A stretch of DNA of 64,000 nt from Citrobacter youngae ATCC 29220 (GCF_000155975.1 NZ_GG730302.1:426277-490276); one strand, 5' to 3'; positions 6,637 through 18,818 are shown, numbered from the stretch's first letter. Numbers and translations are program-made. The notes: generated from the sequence alone by a model not told the origin.

Positions 6637-7893
6637 ATGAAAATTAAGAATCTACGATGGTATATCATCGTCCTTGTGATGTTGGGCACCATGACCAACT
6701 ACCTGGCGAGAAGCACCCTCGGCGTTGCTGCACCAGAAATGATGAAAACGTTAGGGCTATCGAGTGAGCAGTATTCCTGGATTGTCTCAGTCTTCCCATT
6801 TACCTATGCCATAGGCGGAATCGCATGCGGCTTCATTATCGATAAATTTGGTTTACGACTCAGTTTCGCCCTTCTTGCCGCACTTTGGTCAATCTTCAAT
6901 ATGCTCACCGGATTATGTAGCACCTGGTTACCAATGGCATGGTTGCGCGGCGGTTTAGGTTTAACAGAAGCCGCCTTTAACCCTGCAGGCATGAAAGTGA
7001 CTGCGGAATGGTTTCCGGCTAAGGAAAGAGGGTTAGCCTGCGGTGTTTATAGCCTGGGAACCTCTGTCGGCGCAATGCTGGCTCCGCCGTTAGTTGTATG
7101 GGCTATCGTCAATTACAACTGGGAAATGTCGTTTGTCGTAACCGGCGCTATTGGCATTGTATGGGCGGGAATTTGGTACATTTTCTACCGTTCACCAGAA
7201 CAGCATCCAGCGCTGATAAAATCAGAGCATGAAGCGGTCCTGGCTGACCAAATTGAAGTCGTAAAAGAAAAAGCGACACTGCGTTCAATTATAACTAACC
7301 GTAATTTATGGGCTATTTCATTCCCCCGATTTATGGCTGATCCCGCCTGGGGAACGTTGCACTACTGGATGCCACTGTATCTTGTCACCGTTCGCCATAT
7401 GGATATGGCGCATATCGCAATGTTCGCCTGGCTCCCCTTTTTGACAGCAGACTTCGGCTGTATCTTTGCGGGTTACCTGTCTCGCATACTGGTTAACCGA
7501 GGCTTCTGTGTACTGAATGCCAAACGGATCACCTTCACGTTCGCCGCTATTTTGATGTTATCCATGGCGGGCGTTGGCTTTGTCACCGATGTGTATGTTG
7601 CGATCGCGCTATTCTGTGTTGCTGGTTTCGCCCATCAGTGCCTGTCCATCACGGTCATCAGCATGTCTTCCGACCTGTTTCCCAAAGAGGAAGTAGGAAC
7701 AGCAACAGGATTTGCCGCATTTATTGGTAGCATGGGTAATTTCCTGTTCGGTTTATTCCTTGGCGCCATGGTTGCTGTAATTGGCTATAACGCCTTTTTT
7801 GTTGGGTTAGGCATCTTTGATTTAGTTGGTGCGCTATTCCTGTGGTTCATGATTAAAAATCCTAAAAAAAACATGCAACCGATAACTGCATAA
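6637..7893 (+). CDS. ExuT-like MFS hexuronate/oligouronide transporter
   Basis: This inner-membrane transporter of about 418 residues belongs to the anion:cation symporter group of the major facilitator superfamily, with about 12 membrane segments. It resembles E. coli ExuT, the galacturonate/glucuronate permease. Shared features are the opening L-R-W-Y-x-I, N-Y-L-A-R-S near residue 20, E-W-F-P-A-K-E-R-G after segment 4, and P-R-F-x-A-x-P-A-W-G in the middle. I choose the ATG at 6637 (G-A-G-A six bases upstream, ExuT-like N-terminus) over the in-frame ATG at 6625. It is the first gene of a four-gene operon with a porin and two lyases, so it probably imports unsaturated uronides; the exact substrate is an inference. 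Confidence 0.82.
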   Translation: MKIKNLRWYIIVLVMLGTMTNYLARSTLGVAAPEMMKTLGLSSEQYSWIVSVFPFTYAIGGIACGFIIDKFGLRLSFALLAALWSIFNMLTGLCSTWLPMAWLRGGLGLTEAAFNPAGMKVTAEWFPAKERGLACGVYSLGTSVGAMLAPPLVVWAIVNYNWEMSFVVTGAIGIVWAGIWYIFYRSPEQHPALIKSEHEAVLADQIEVVKEKATLRSIITNRNLWAISFPRFMADPAWGTLHYWMPLYLVTVRHMDMAHIAMFAWLPFLTADFGCIFAGYLSRILVNRGFCVLNAKRITFTFAAILMLSMAGVGFVTDVYVAIALFCVAGFAHQCLSITVISMSSDLFPKEEVGTATGFAAFIGSMGNFLFGLFLGAMVAVIGYNAFFVGLGIFDLVGALFLWFMIKNPKKNMQPITA

Positions 7894-7924
7894 AAATATA
7901 AACTTCTTGGCAAGGAAAAAAATA

Positions 7925-8623
7925 ATGAAAAGAACGGCACTGGTGCTGGCTGTTTGTTGCACGCCATTAGCAAGTCACGCCATGACATTTGATATGCGTG
8001 GCGGCTATAAAGAAGCCAGCCATACTTATGAATCGAGATTTAAAATGAGCCAGAGCTTTCAATCCGGATACTGGCTGAGTATGGAAACTGATAATAAACA
8101 AGGTAATGATAATTACGACCAATCCACAACGGATTACAATGAAATAGAAGGGAATTATAAATATAAGCTAAACCCAGCACTGGCTATACAGCCGGGTATG
8201 GTTTACCACTGGAGTAGCGCAGGTACACAGATTCGCCCGTATGTTAAATTTATCTGGAACATGACTGACTCTGTTTATTCAGGGATCCGCTTCCGTTATG
8301 ACTGGAATCAGTATGATTCAGTCGATCTGTCCGGCAACATGGATAAAGGTAGCGTTGAACGTGTGGACCTTTATTTTGGCTGGCAAAACGAAAAATGGAA
8401 TATTCAGGACAACCCTGTTTTCTACCGCTATGTGAATGATTTCCATTATAACAATGGAAAGAAAAGTTCTTATGAAAACGATCTGGTCATTAAATATAAA
8501 CTCAACAAAACCTGGCAACCTTATGTTGAATGGGACTATATGGAACAGCAAGGTAAATATGATGGTGAGTCTGGATTAACTGAAAACCGCTTTCGTGTTG
8601 GGTTAACTATTAATTTCGAGTAA
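7925..8623 (+). CDS. KdgM-family oligouronide-specific outer-membrane porin
   Basis: This 232-residue protein has a signal peptide cleaved after A-S-H-A (residue 19) and a small monomeric barrel. The pattern resembles KdgM/NanC porins: Y-x-x-x-S-H-T-Y-E-S-R in the first strand, repeated Y-K-Y-K-L-N and W-x-P-Y-V-E-W, and R-F-R-V-G-L near the end. KdgM carries acidic oligogalacturonides across the outer membrane. The ATG at 7925 has AAGGA 8 bp upstream and is preferred to an upstream in-frame codon at 7907. Unusually the protein ends N-F-E, so the normal terminal Phe is followed by a Glu. It lies 31 bp after the transporter and 14 bp before the secreted lyase. Confidence 0.82.
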   Translation: MKRTALVLAVCCTPLASHAMTFDMRGGYKEASHTYESRFKMSQSFQSGYWLSMETDNKQGNDNYDQSTTDYNEIEGNYKYKLNPALAIQPGMVYHWSSAGTQIRPYVKFIWNMTDSVYSGIRFRYDWNQYDSVDLSGNMDKGSVERVDLYFGWQNEKWNIQDNPVFYRYVNDFHYNNGKKSSYENDLVIKYKLNKTWQPYVEWDYMEQQGKYDGESGLTENRFRVGLTINFE

Positions 8624-8637
8624 GCAGGTTAAAAAAG

Positions 8638-9861
8638 ATGAAATGTAAATTACATTTTCTGGCATTAATAGCCAGTGGCATTTTATTCATGCAAGATTAC
8701 TCTGTTGCCGCCCAACAGGACCCTTGCCTGACCTACGATTGTGGACAAATGTTGAGTATCAAGCAAAGTATTAGTCGTCATGACGCACAATATATCCCTG
8801 CCTGGCAAGCGTTGTTGCAACAGGCCGATGCTGCGCTCAGCCATCCCGTTTATTCAGTGACAGACAAAACCCTGACACCTGCCTCTGGAAACAAACATGA
8901 CTACTACAGTTTTGGTCCTTACTGGTGGCCTAATCCTGACGGTAAAGATGGTATGCCTTATATCCGTAAAGACGGGCAAATAAACCCGGAGGCCAAAACG
9001 AACGGCACGGACAGTAAGCGCATGGTGCAATTCTCTGATGATGTGCGTACGCTCGCGCTGGCATGGTTCTATAGCGGTGAAGATAAGTATGCGAAAAAAG
9101 CGCAACAACTACTTCAGGCCTGGTTTCTTGATAGTAAAACCAGGATGAACCCTAATCTGAACTATGCGCAGGCGATCCCTGGAAAAGTCGACGGACGAGG
9201 GATCGGTATTATCGATACCCGTGTATTGATCGATGTGGCAGATAGTATTGTGTTGCTGGAAAGTTCCGGACATATCCCGCCAAACTCGCTTGCGGGGTAT
9301 AAAAAATGGTACGCCGACTATACGCAATGGCTTTTAACGAGCCGCAATGGTTTTGAAGAAGCAAATTGGTATAACAATCATGGCGCGTGGTACGACGCAC
9401 AGGTCACGGCATTCTCGCTATTTACTGGTCAACACGATCAGGCATCAAAACAGGTGGAGATTTTCAAATTGCGTCACCTGATCTCTCAGGTAAACGCAGC
9501 AGGTGAGATCGCCTCTGAAATAGAGCGCACTCGTTCCTTCCATTACACTAATTTTGCTTTGTCTGCGTACGCACACATGGGGCGCTATGGTGAAAAACTG
9601 CACAATGATGTCTGGGGCTTCGAACTGGATAACCGCACGATGAAAAAAGCTTTTGCTCTGGTCAGCAAACAAACTGGAAATCCGCAGACCGCCTGGCCGC
9701 ATGAAGATATCCATTACACACCTTCTGAAGCGACTGGTCCGTTATTAGCTGCAGCAAGAGCGTATCAGGATACAGAATTCGTCAACAATGCCGCTATCCT
9801 GAAAAAAGAAAACAGCAAAGATATCAATATCCTGACTCCTGGCTCAGTGCTGGTGAAATAA
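8638..9861 (+). CDS. Secreted alginate_lyase-fold polysaccharide lyase, PL38-like
   Basis: This 407-residue protein has a signal peptide (hydrophobic to about residue 24, cleavage near V-A-A) and is expected in the periplasm. The body is an alpha/alpha toroid of the alginate_lyase family. Motifs include H-D-Y-Y-S-F-G-P-Y-W-W-P-N-P-D (87-101), Y-A-Q-A-I-P-G (176-182), G-R-G-I-G-I-I-D (186-193), N-N-H-G-A-W-Y-D (246-253, likely catalytic Asn/His) and R-S-F-H-Y (299-303, likely catalytic Tyr). The combination looks like CAZy family PL38, whose members cut glucuronan or alginate. It sits between a KdgM porin and a second lyase, supporting endo-cleavage of imported oligouronides. Substrate is not certain. 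Confidence 0.78.
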   Translation: MKCKLHFLALIASGILFMQDYSVAAQQDPCLTYDCGQMLSIKQSISRHDAQYIPAWQALLQQADAALSHPVYSVTDKTLTPASGNKHDYYSFGPYWWPNPDGKDGMPYIRKDGQINPEAKTNGTDSKRMVQFSDDVRTLALAWFYSGEDKYAKKAQQLLQAWFLDSKTRMNPNLNYAQAIPGKVDGRGIGIIDTRVLIDVADSIVLLESSGHIPPNSLAGYKKWYADYTQWLLTSRNGFEEANWYNNHGAWYDAQVTAFSLFTGQHDQASKQVEIFKLRHLISQVNAAGEIASEIERTRSFHYTNFALSAYAHMGRYGEKLHNDVWGFELDNRTMKKAFALVSKQTGNPQTAWPHEDIHYTPSEATGPLLAAARAYQDTEFVNNAAILKKENSKDINILTPGSVLVK

Positions 9862-9871
9862 CGAGGACAAC

Positions 9872-11815
9872 ATGAAGCAGTTTACACAATCGCAAATATT
9901 GCAGGCTCGTGAACGCGTCACGCCAGAGATGATAGAGGTACTGATCGCGAACAACCGGGATGTTATTAGTAATCCGATACTGGTACCTGAAACGGGGTGC
10001 GCAACCTGGAATCACTACTTTTTTTGCCCAGAACATAGCGTGCGTTTAATTTGGGATCGCCACTCCCCGGAAGTACATCGCTGCCCGATCGATAACGCGC
10101 ATTTTTCGGGAGAACCCTATGATGGCGCATGGTGGCGCTGGCTTAATGGGTTAAATGCAAAAGCATGTTATGAACTGGCAATACTGTGGTTACTCACTGA
10201 TGAAGTGCAATATCTCAGCAAGGTCCGGGATATTTTGATGCTGTACGCCAAATATTACCCGGATTACCAGGAACACGGCGGCATTCCATACAACGGTCCA
10301 GGTAAAGCAAATGCACAGACACTCTGTGAGGCCAACTGCCATACAGATTTCGCCAGAGGGTTTGATATTATTCGGGCGCAGCTGACATTGGAGGAAGATC
10401 GGTATATCGCTGAACGCCTTTTGCGAGTTGGCGCCGATTTTCTGATGCAACATCGTTGTGCTCAGATCCACAACCATGAAGTTAAAATAAATTCTGCAAT
10501 CGGCATCATTGGCGCCGTTCTGGACGATAAAACGTATCTCGAATTTGCCGTTAATAGTCAGTATGGGCTCCAATATCAATTGGAACACGCTTTAATGCCA
10601 GATGGCCTGTGGTTTGAAGGTTCCCTGCATTACCATTTTTACGCGTTACAGGGATTTTTCTCCTATGAGAAAGTCGCCAGCGGTTCAGGTTACAGTTTGC
10701 TGGAATCTACGTGGTATCCCAAAATGTTGAGCGTACCGCTAACGCAGCTCATGCCGGATATGACGCTTGCCAAAATTAACGATTGTGTGAATGGTCAGGA
10801 AAAACTAACGCATACAGACATTTATGAGTTTGCCTGGTGGTATTACGGCACGCCTGAATATGGGCAATTGTTAAAACAGATTTATAGCCAGCACCCGCGA
10901 AACAGCATTGATGCCTTATTCTACGGAAAACCCCTCCCTTCTCTGTCTCTTTTGCCGCCACCAGAGACTCTGCACACGCCAGAGAGTGGTTTAACGATTA
11001 TAAGGAATAAACCAGGACGTGCGATTTGTATCAAACATACGCCTTATGGTGGTGAACACGATCACTACGATCGCCTGGGGTTAACCGTATTTAACAATGG
11101 CCGGGCAATTTTCCCGGACCTTGGAACGACAGGATACGGTGCACCGCTGCATTACGGTTACTATAAAAATTCCTTTTCACACAACACGCTCTGCATTAAC
11201 GGGAAAAACCAGGCACCGGCCAATCCTTATGTGGTGTCATACAATAAAGAGCACGATACGGTACGGTTAATCACTGAAGTTGAGTGGAAAAGTGAGCAGA
11301 TATTCCCGGACAGCAAAACCCGCGTCGAATGGGATGAAGATGCCTACAAAGATGTTGTTTTCCGTCGAAGCATCACAGCTAAGGACGACTTACTCATCGA
11401 TATTTGTACCATTGATAACCCACACGAGCAGGAGATTAATACCAGTTATCTGATTAATGCTGAACCGCGAGATGCTGAGTATTGCAACTCACTCTTTCCA
11501 CATATTATGGCTGTTGACGCCGTTAATTTGCATACACCCGTAAAATTGCGCTGGCAGTCACCGGATAAATTTACGCTTTATTGTTTATCAGCAGGTAATA
11601 GCGTTCTTTTCCAGGGCAAAGGACCGAACAATCCCTCAACGTCAGAGCTGACGTATCTCACGATGCGTTCAAAAGAAAAAAGGGTCATTCATATCACCGT
11701 CACCGATCTTTCCGGGGACGATGATATTTTAATGAAAATTGAAAATGACTGTCTTATTGTTACAGTGAATGGTGTTGCCGCCCATTGTATTCCTTTAGGC
11801 CAGGAAATGAGCTAA
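9872..11815 (+). CDS. Heparinase II/III-fold oligouronide lyase, PL15-like, cytoplasmic
   Basis: This 647-residue protein has no signal peptide, so it should act in the cytoplasm on imported oligosaccharides. The N-terminal half is an alpha/alpha toroid with H-N-H-E-V-K (200-205) and E-G-S-L-H-Y-H-F-Y (249-257). The C-terminal half is the beta-sheet heparinase II/III domain with G-E-H-D-H-Y-D-R-L-G-L (394-404) and S-F-S-H-N-T-L (434-440). Cys52 (C-P-E-H) and Cys71 (R-C-P) may form a small metal site. The arrangement resembles exolytic alginate/oligouronide lyases of PL15 such as Atu3025. PL17, PL12 or PL21 remain possible. The start follows a GAGGA site 10 bp after the first lyase gene. Confidence 0.78.
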   Translation: MKQFTQSQILQARERVTPEMIEVLIANNRDVISNPILVPETGCATWNHYFFCPEHSVRLIWDRHSPEVHRCPIDNAHFSGEPYDGAWWRWLNGLNAKACYELAILWLLTDEVQYLSKVRDILMLYAKYYPDYQEHGGIPYNGPGKANAQTLCEANCHTDFARGFDIIRAQLTLEEDRYIAERLLRVGADFLMQHRCAQIHNHEVKINSAIGIIGAVLDDKTYLEFAVNSQYGLQYQLEHALMPDGLWFEGSLHYHFYALQGFFSYEKVASGSGYSLLESTWYPKMLSVPLTQLMPDMTLAKINDCVNGQEKLTHTDIYEFAWWYYGTPEYGQLLKQIYSQHPRNSIDALFYGKPLPSLSLLPPPETLHTPESGLTIIRNKPGRAICIKHTPYGGEHDHYDRLGLTVFNNGRAIFPDLGTTGYGAPLHYGYYKNSFSHNTLCINGKNQAPANPYVVSYNKEHDTVRLITEVEWKSEQIFPDSKTRVEWDEDAYKDVVFRRSITAKDDLLIDICTIDNPHEQEINTSYLINAEPRDAEYCNSLFPHIMAVDAVNLHTPVKLRWQSPDKFTLYCLSAGNSVLFQGKGPNNPSTSELTYLTMRSKEKRVIHITVTDLSGDDDILMKIENDCLIVTVNGVAAHCIPLGQEMS

Positions 11816-11833
11816 TCGCCTTCTGACGGACAA

Positions 11834-11864
11834 TAAAAAAACGCCTGAAAAATTCAGGCGTTTT
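11834..11864. terminator. Bidirectional terminator between the lyase operon and gyrB
   Basis: A perfect stem AACGCCTGAA/TTCAGGCGTT (11840-11849 with 11853-11862) with a 3-base loop has an A run on its left and a T run on its right. It can end both the rightward lyase operon and the leftward gyrB transcript. Confidence 0.88.
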
Positions 11865-11891
11865 CGTTTGGATCACAATACTCAATACACG

Positions 11892-14324
<2,433 letters not shown>

Positions 14325-14334
14325 TTATCTTGGG

Positions 14335-15408
14335 TTAATCCGTTATTTTACCCTTTTCCACGGTAAACATCTTCGAATTTTCATCGGACATGTCTATAAC
14401 GTGTTCAGCGCTGATTGCGCTGACAAAGACCTGAGATTGCGTGGCTTTTAAGCGGCTGGCCAGCAGCCCGCGACGCGCATCATCCAGTTCAGAGGCAAAA
14501 TCATCTATCAGGTACAGGCAGCGCCGCCCGCTTTCACGGGTCAGGAACTCCCCTTGCGCCAGACGTAAGGCGCACATTAGCAGTTTTAGCTGCCCACGCG
14601 ACAACGTATCTTCCACCGGCGCACCGTCGGCACGAATGCGGAAATCCGCCTTATGCGGGCCGTGTGCGGTGTAGGTCAACATGCGATCGCGTTCAAAACT
14701 GCGTTCCAGCACCTCGGCATAATCCGTCTCTTTCTCCCAGCCGCGCTGGAAAGAGAAGGAGAGAGAAAACTCGGGAAGAAACTGCTGGCAGGTATCCGCC
14801 ATATCCTGCGCGATACCGGCGCTGTACTCCGCGCGCCAGGTGCTGATTTGTTCCGCCAGCGGGATCAGTTCTTTATCCCACGGGCGCAATTGCTCATAAC
14901 GACTCACCTGGCGCAGCGCCGCATTGCGCTGCTTGAGCAGTCGCTTCAGGTTGCTCCAGGCGGTGAAAAATCCGGCTTCATTGTGAAAGCATCCCCAGTC
15001 AAGGAACGCCCTTCTGTATTTGGGGCCGCCGTTGAGTAAAGTAAACCCCTCTGGCGTGATCAGCTGCATCGGCATCAGGTGCGCCAGTTCAGCGACCTTG
15101 TGCCCATCGGTGCCGTCAATGCGCACTTTGCTGTCGCCCAGCTTGTCTTTTGTCAGGCCAATCGACGTCTCGCGCTCTTCTCCCTGCAATCGTCCGTGTA
15201 AAACAAACGACTCCTGCTCGTGGCGAATCACGCGGCCAATCTGCAAACTGCGAAACGCCCGACCGTGGCCGAGCGTATAGATGGCTTCCAGCACGCTGGT
15301 TTTGCCGCTACCGTTCGCGCCAACCAGGAAGTTAAAGCCGGGGGATAAAGCGAGATCCGCATTTTCAATATTGCGGAAATCTTTGATTAGCAGTCGGGAT
15401 AGCGACAT
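14335..15408 (-). CDS. recF: DNA replication and repair protein RecF
   Basis: This 357-residue SMC-like ATPase loads RecA at gaps through the RecFOR pathway. The Walker A motif G-A-N-G-S-G-K-T is at residues 30-37, and the signature and Walker B region near the C-terminus reads L-S-R-G-Q-L-K followed by L-I-D-D. Its length matches E. coli. In E. coli dnaN and recF abut, but here 138 bp of repeat-like DNA separates them, so translational coupling to dnaN is lost. The start ATG is the normal one ([11 protein letters not shown]). Confidence 0.98.
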   Translation of the reverse strand: MSLSRLLIKDFRNIENADLALSPGFNFLVGANGSGKTSVLEAIYTLGHGRAFRSLQIGRVIRHEQESFVLHGRLQGEERETSIGLTKDKLGDSKVRIDGTDGHKVAELAHLMPMQLITPEGFTLLNGGPKYRRAFLDWGCFHNEAGFFTAWSNLKRLLKQRNAALRQVSRYEQLRPWDKELIPLAEQISTWRAEYSAGIAQDMADTCQQFLPEFSLSFSFQRGWEKETDYAEVLERSFERDRMLTYTAHGPHKADFRIRADGAPVEDTLSRGQLKLLMCALRLAQGEFLTRESGRRCLYLIDDFASELDDARRGLLASRLKATQSQVFVSAISAEHVIDMSDENSKMFTVEKGKITD

Positions 15409-15546
15409 ATCAACTCATAACCAGGGCGTTATCGTCGCAGTTAGTCTGGTTACGGCCAGCGCACAGCAACCGGAGCGTACTGAAGTACGTGAGGATTGCG
15501 AGCACTGCCCAGAGCCAGAATAACAAGTAAGATAGCCCGATATTCT
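15409..15546. repeat. Repeat-like insert between dnaN and recF
   Basis: This 138-bp non-coding stretch separates two genes that are contiguous in E. coli. Its centre is an inverted repeat CGTACT-GA-AGTACG (15476-15489) flanked by a longer imperfect stem that includes GCGCACAGCAACCGG on one side and GATTGCGAGCACTGCCC on the other. I recall similar sequences dispersed in enterobacterial intergenic regions, so it may be a small non-autonomous repeat. No open reading frame is present. Confidence 0.5.
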
Positions 15547-16647
15547 TTACAAGCGCATAGGCATGACGACATAGGCTGCGGATTGTGACGCTGCATCTTC
15601 AATCTGTACGCTCGATACGGAATCAGTCAGCATAATGCGCACATTCTCGCACTTCAGCGCATTGAGTACATCCAGCACGTAGCTGACGTTAAAACCGATT
15701 TCCAGTTCTGTACCCGGGTAGGAGACATCCAGAATTTCTTCCGCTTCTTCCTGCTCCGGGTTGTTGGCGGTGATTTTGAGCTGGTTTTCGCTGACATACA
15801 GACGCACGCCGCGGAATTTCTCGTTAGAGAGGATCGCCGCGCGGGCAAACGCCTGTTTGAGGATATCGCAACCGGCTTCCAGATGTTTGTCCGGATTCTT
15901 CGGCAATACGCGGCGATAATCCGGGAAACGGCCATCAACCAGCTTGGAAGTAAAGATGAAATCACCCACGTGCGCACGAATGTTGTTGCTGCCAATCTGC
16001 ACGCGCAGCGGGTTATCGCCGCCGTCGAGCATACGCATCAGTTCAATCACGCCTTTACGCGGGACGATCACCGAATGGCTGGGCAACGGCTGACCGACAG
16101 GCATTGAACAGACCGCCAGGCGGTGACCGTCGGTCGCCACGGTACGCAGCTCTTCCCCTTCGGTCTCAAATAACATGCCGTTTAAGTAGTAACGCACGTC
16201 CTGATGCGCCATCGAAAACTGCGTGGCTTCAATCAGGCGCTTCATCGTGGCCTGCGGCAGGGTAAATTCGACTTCGCTCTGCCAGTCATCCAGATTCGGG
16301 AAGTCGGCGGCAGGTAGCGTAGACAGCGAGAAACGGCTGCGGCCAGAACGCACCAGCATGCGGTCGCCTTCCAGTTGAACGGCAATTTCCGCGCCTTCCG
16401 GCAACCCGCGACAAATGTCGAAGAATTTACGCGCCGGAACGGTGGTAGCACCGGGTTCATGAGGCTGGATCAGCGCCACGCGCGCCACCATCTCCATTTC
16501 GAGATCGGTACCGGTCAGAGAAAGCGCGCCGTCAGCAACCTGCAGCAGCAGGTTTCCGAGGATCGGCAGCGTAGGACGTCCACCCAGCGGGCCGCTGACC
16601 TGCTGAAGCGGTTTTAATAAATGTTCACGTTCAACGGTAAATTTCAT
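15547..16647 (-). CDS. dnaN: DNA polymerase III sliding clamp (beta subunit)
   Basis: This 366-residue protein dimerises into the ring-shaped clamp that tethers DNA polymerase III and other enzymes to DNA. It is built of three similar domains and ends in the conserved P-M-R-L, close to the cleft that binds clamp-binding motifs. The length and almost every residue match E. coli DnaN. The start lies 4 bp after the dnaA stop, so it is co-transcribed with dnaA and probably translationally linked. The downstream gene is recF, after a 138-bp insert. Confidence 0.99.
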   Translation of the reverse strand: MKFTVEREHLLKPLQQVSGPLGGRPTLPILGNLLLQVADGALSLTGTDLEMEMVARVALIQPHEPGATTVPARKFFDICRGLPEGAEIAVQLEGDRMLVRSGRSRFSLSTLPAADFPNLDDWQSEVEFTLPQATMKRLIEATQFSMAHQDVRYYLNGMLFETEGEELRTVATDGHRLAVCSMPVGQPLPSHSVIVPRKGVIELMRMLDGGDNPLRVQIGSNNIRAHVGDFIFTSKLVDGRFPDYRRVLPKNPDKHLEAGCDILKQAFARAAILSNEKFRGVRLYVSENQLKITANNPEQEEAEEILDVSYPGTELEIGFNVSYVLDVLNALKCENVRIMLTDSVSSVQIEDAASQSAAYVVMPMRL

Positions 16648-16651
16648 AGCG

Positions 16652-18055
16652 TCACGAAGATAATGTTCTGATTAAATTGGAGAAATCTTCTTTAATATCA
16701 TGGCTTTCTTCACGCAGCTGCTCAATCTTGCGACAGGCATGAAGCACGGTAGTATGGTCACGCCCACCAAACGCGTCGCCAATTTCCGGCAGACTGTGGT
16801 TGGTGAGCTCTTTTGCCAGCGCCATTGCCATCTGGCGCGGACGAGCTACCGAGCGAGATCGACGCTTAGACAGCAGATCCGCAATTTTGATTTTGTAATA
16901 CTCCGCCACCGTCTTCTGAATATTGTCGATGGTGACCAGCTTTTCCTGCAAAGCCAGCAGATCGCGCAGCGCTTCACGCACGAAATCGATAGTAATCGCC
17001 CGGCCGGTAAAATTGGCGTTGGCGATCACGCGGTTCAGTGCGCCTTCCAGTTCACGCACGTTAGAGCGTAGACGCTTGGCAATAAAGAACGCCACTTCTC
17101 CCGGCAGACGAATATCGTTTTCGTCGGCTTTTTTCATCAGGATCGCCACGCGAGTTTCCAGCTCTGGCGGTTCGATCGCGACAGTCAGCCCCCAACCGAA
17201 GCGGGACTTCAGTCGATCTTCAACGCCGTTGATCTCCTTCGGATAACGATCCGATGTCAGGATGATCTGCTGATTACCTTCCAGCAGGGCGTTAAAGGTG
17301 TGGAAAAACTCTTCCTGCGATCGTTCTTTATTGGCGAAAAACTGAATATCGTCAATCAGCAGCGCATCAACGGAACGGTAGTAGCGTTTAAACTCTTCGA
17401 TCGCATTGTTTTGCAGGGCTTTAACCATGTCCTGCACAAAACGTTCGGAGTGCATATACACCACTTTCGCGTTGGGTTTACGCGCCATAATGCCGTTTCC
17501 GACAGCATGCAGCAGGTGAGTTTTACCCAGACCCGTGCCGCCATAAAGGAATAACGGATTGTAGGCGCCGCCAGGGTTGTCCGCCACCTGACGTGCCGCC
17601 GCGCGCGCCAGTTGGTTAGATTTACCTTCAACGAAGTTATCAAATGTATGTTTGACGTTGACGTTAGAGCGATAGGTAGGTTCTGCCGGAGCCGGGACGT
17701 TATCCCAGCCAGGACGCGCCGCCGGAGCGGTGCGTTGTGGTTGTACTTGCTGAGCCACATGGGCGGGCGCAACAACGTTGTTCACCGGTGTCTTCAGCGT
17801 TTGCGTGACGGGCTTAGTACCGACTTCAAAGCGCAGCTGTGGGGCATCCGCTCCACAGAAGTTATTGAGTAATCCATTAATATTATTAAGGTATTTGTCC
17901 CTTACCCAATCGAGCACAAAACGGTTTGGCGCATACAAAGCCAGCGTGTTATCGCTCAGTTCCGCCTGCAACGGGCGTATCCACATACTGAACTCTGTGG
18001 CTGGTAACTCATCCTGCAATCGGGCAAGACACTGCTGCCAAAGCGAAAGTGACAC
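16652..18055 (-). CDS. dnaA: Chromosomal replication initiator protein DnaA
   Basis: This 467-residue AAA+ protein binds DnaA boxes and melts oriC. I use the GTG at 18055 because it gives S-L-S-L-W-Q-Q and the exact E. coli length; an ATG-started frame extends 29 codons further upstream but is not the family start. Domain I (1-90) recruits DnaB and is followed by a variable Ala/Pro/Gln-rich linker. The ATPase core has Walker A G-G-T-G-L-G-K-T and Walker B L-L-I-D-D, and the C-terminal DNA-binding domain has [11 protein letters not shown]. It is about 30 kb from oriC, as in E. coli, and lies divergent to rpmH. Confidence 0.99.
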   Translation of the reverse strand: MSLSLWQQCLARLQDELPATEFSMWIRPLQAELSDNTLALYAPNRFVLDWVRDKYLNNINGLLNNFCGADAPQLRFEVGTKPVTQTLKTPVNNVVAPAHVAQQVQPQRTAPAARPGWDNVPAPAEPTYRSNVNVKHTFDNFVEGKSNQLARAAARQVADNPGGAYNPLFLYGGTGLGKTHLLHAVGNGIMARKPNAKVVYMHSERFVQDMVKALQNNAIEEFKRYYRSVDALLIDDIQFFANKERSQEEFFHTFNALLEGNQQIILTSDRYPKEINGVEDRLKSRFGWGLTVAIEPPELETRVAILMKKADENDIRLPGEVAFFIAKRLRSNVRELEGALNRVIANANFTGRAITIDFVREALRDLLALQEKLVTIDNIQKTVAEYYKIKIADLLSKRRSRSVARPRQMAMALAKELTNHSLPEIGDAFGGRDHTTVLHACRKIEQLREESHDIKEDFSNLIRTLSS

Positions 18056-18211
18056 GGCGGACTCCACTCGAACAAAAGTCGATAAATGACAAAGGCTGAA
18101 ACATTCATGATTGTTGACGCACATCGACAAGACCCTATGCAAAGGGTGACGTGCGAATTGCTATCTGCAATTTCACCCGATCAGGATCCATTGAAACGAT
18201 CGGGACCGCGG

Positions 18212-18274
18212 ATCATAGCGTAAACTGAGAAAGAGATCTTCTGTTTCTCACAGATTCTTCCCGATTTATCCACA
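18212..18274 (-). promoter_or_regulatory. dnaA promoter region with DnaA box
   Basis: A -10 hexamer TATGAT reads leftwards at 18217-18212 in a context matching E. coli dnaA promoter 2. A perfect DnaA box TTATCCACA lies at 18266-18274, and AGATCT plus other GATC sites lie between and around them. This is the arrangement known for DnaA autorepression and SeqA/Dam control. Confidence 0.75.
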
Positions 18275-18530
18275 GGATGATCCAGAATCGGCTAAGTGTA
18301 AACGATCCTGGAGAAGTGCTGCAGGTTTTAGCGCGCATATTGAAAAAATTAATGAGTAAAGATGCTTTACTGCTTAAACGATCTAATAAAGATCCCGAGC
18401 GATCCTTGCGCTTTATCTGCCAGCCCGTATAATTCTTACCCCCAGCGAATAACGGTCGCCTTCCGGCGTCAACGCTGCCTGTTTTTTACGCGAAATCATG
18501 CGGAAAAAAGCGGGAAATAAGGAAAGAGAA

Positions 18531-18559
18531 TTGACTCCGGAGTGTACAATTATTACAAT
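18531..18559 (+). promoter_or_regulatory. rpmH-rnpA promoter
   Basis: TTGACT (18531-18536), a 17-bp spacer and TACAAT (18554-18559) form a strong sigma-70 promoter about 100 bp before rpmH. The rest of the 605-bp gap between dnaA and rpmH shows no gene. Confidence 0.75.
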
Positions 18560-18648
18560 CCGGCCTCTTTAATCACCCACACTGTGGCGTAAGTCGTTCG
18601 GAATTCGTTCGGGTCTACGCAAAAGTCAGTGAATTTATTCAAGTTTAG

Positions 18649-18801
<153 letters not shown>

Positions 18802-18818
18802 TAAAAGCTAGCCCCTGA

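Noticed and set aside
18056..18142. 29-codon extension of dnaA to an upstream ATG
   Set aside because: The GTG at 18055 gives the exact family N-terminus and length.
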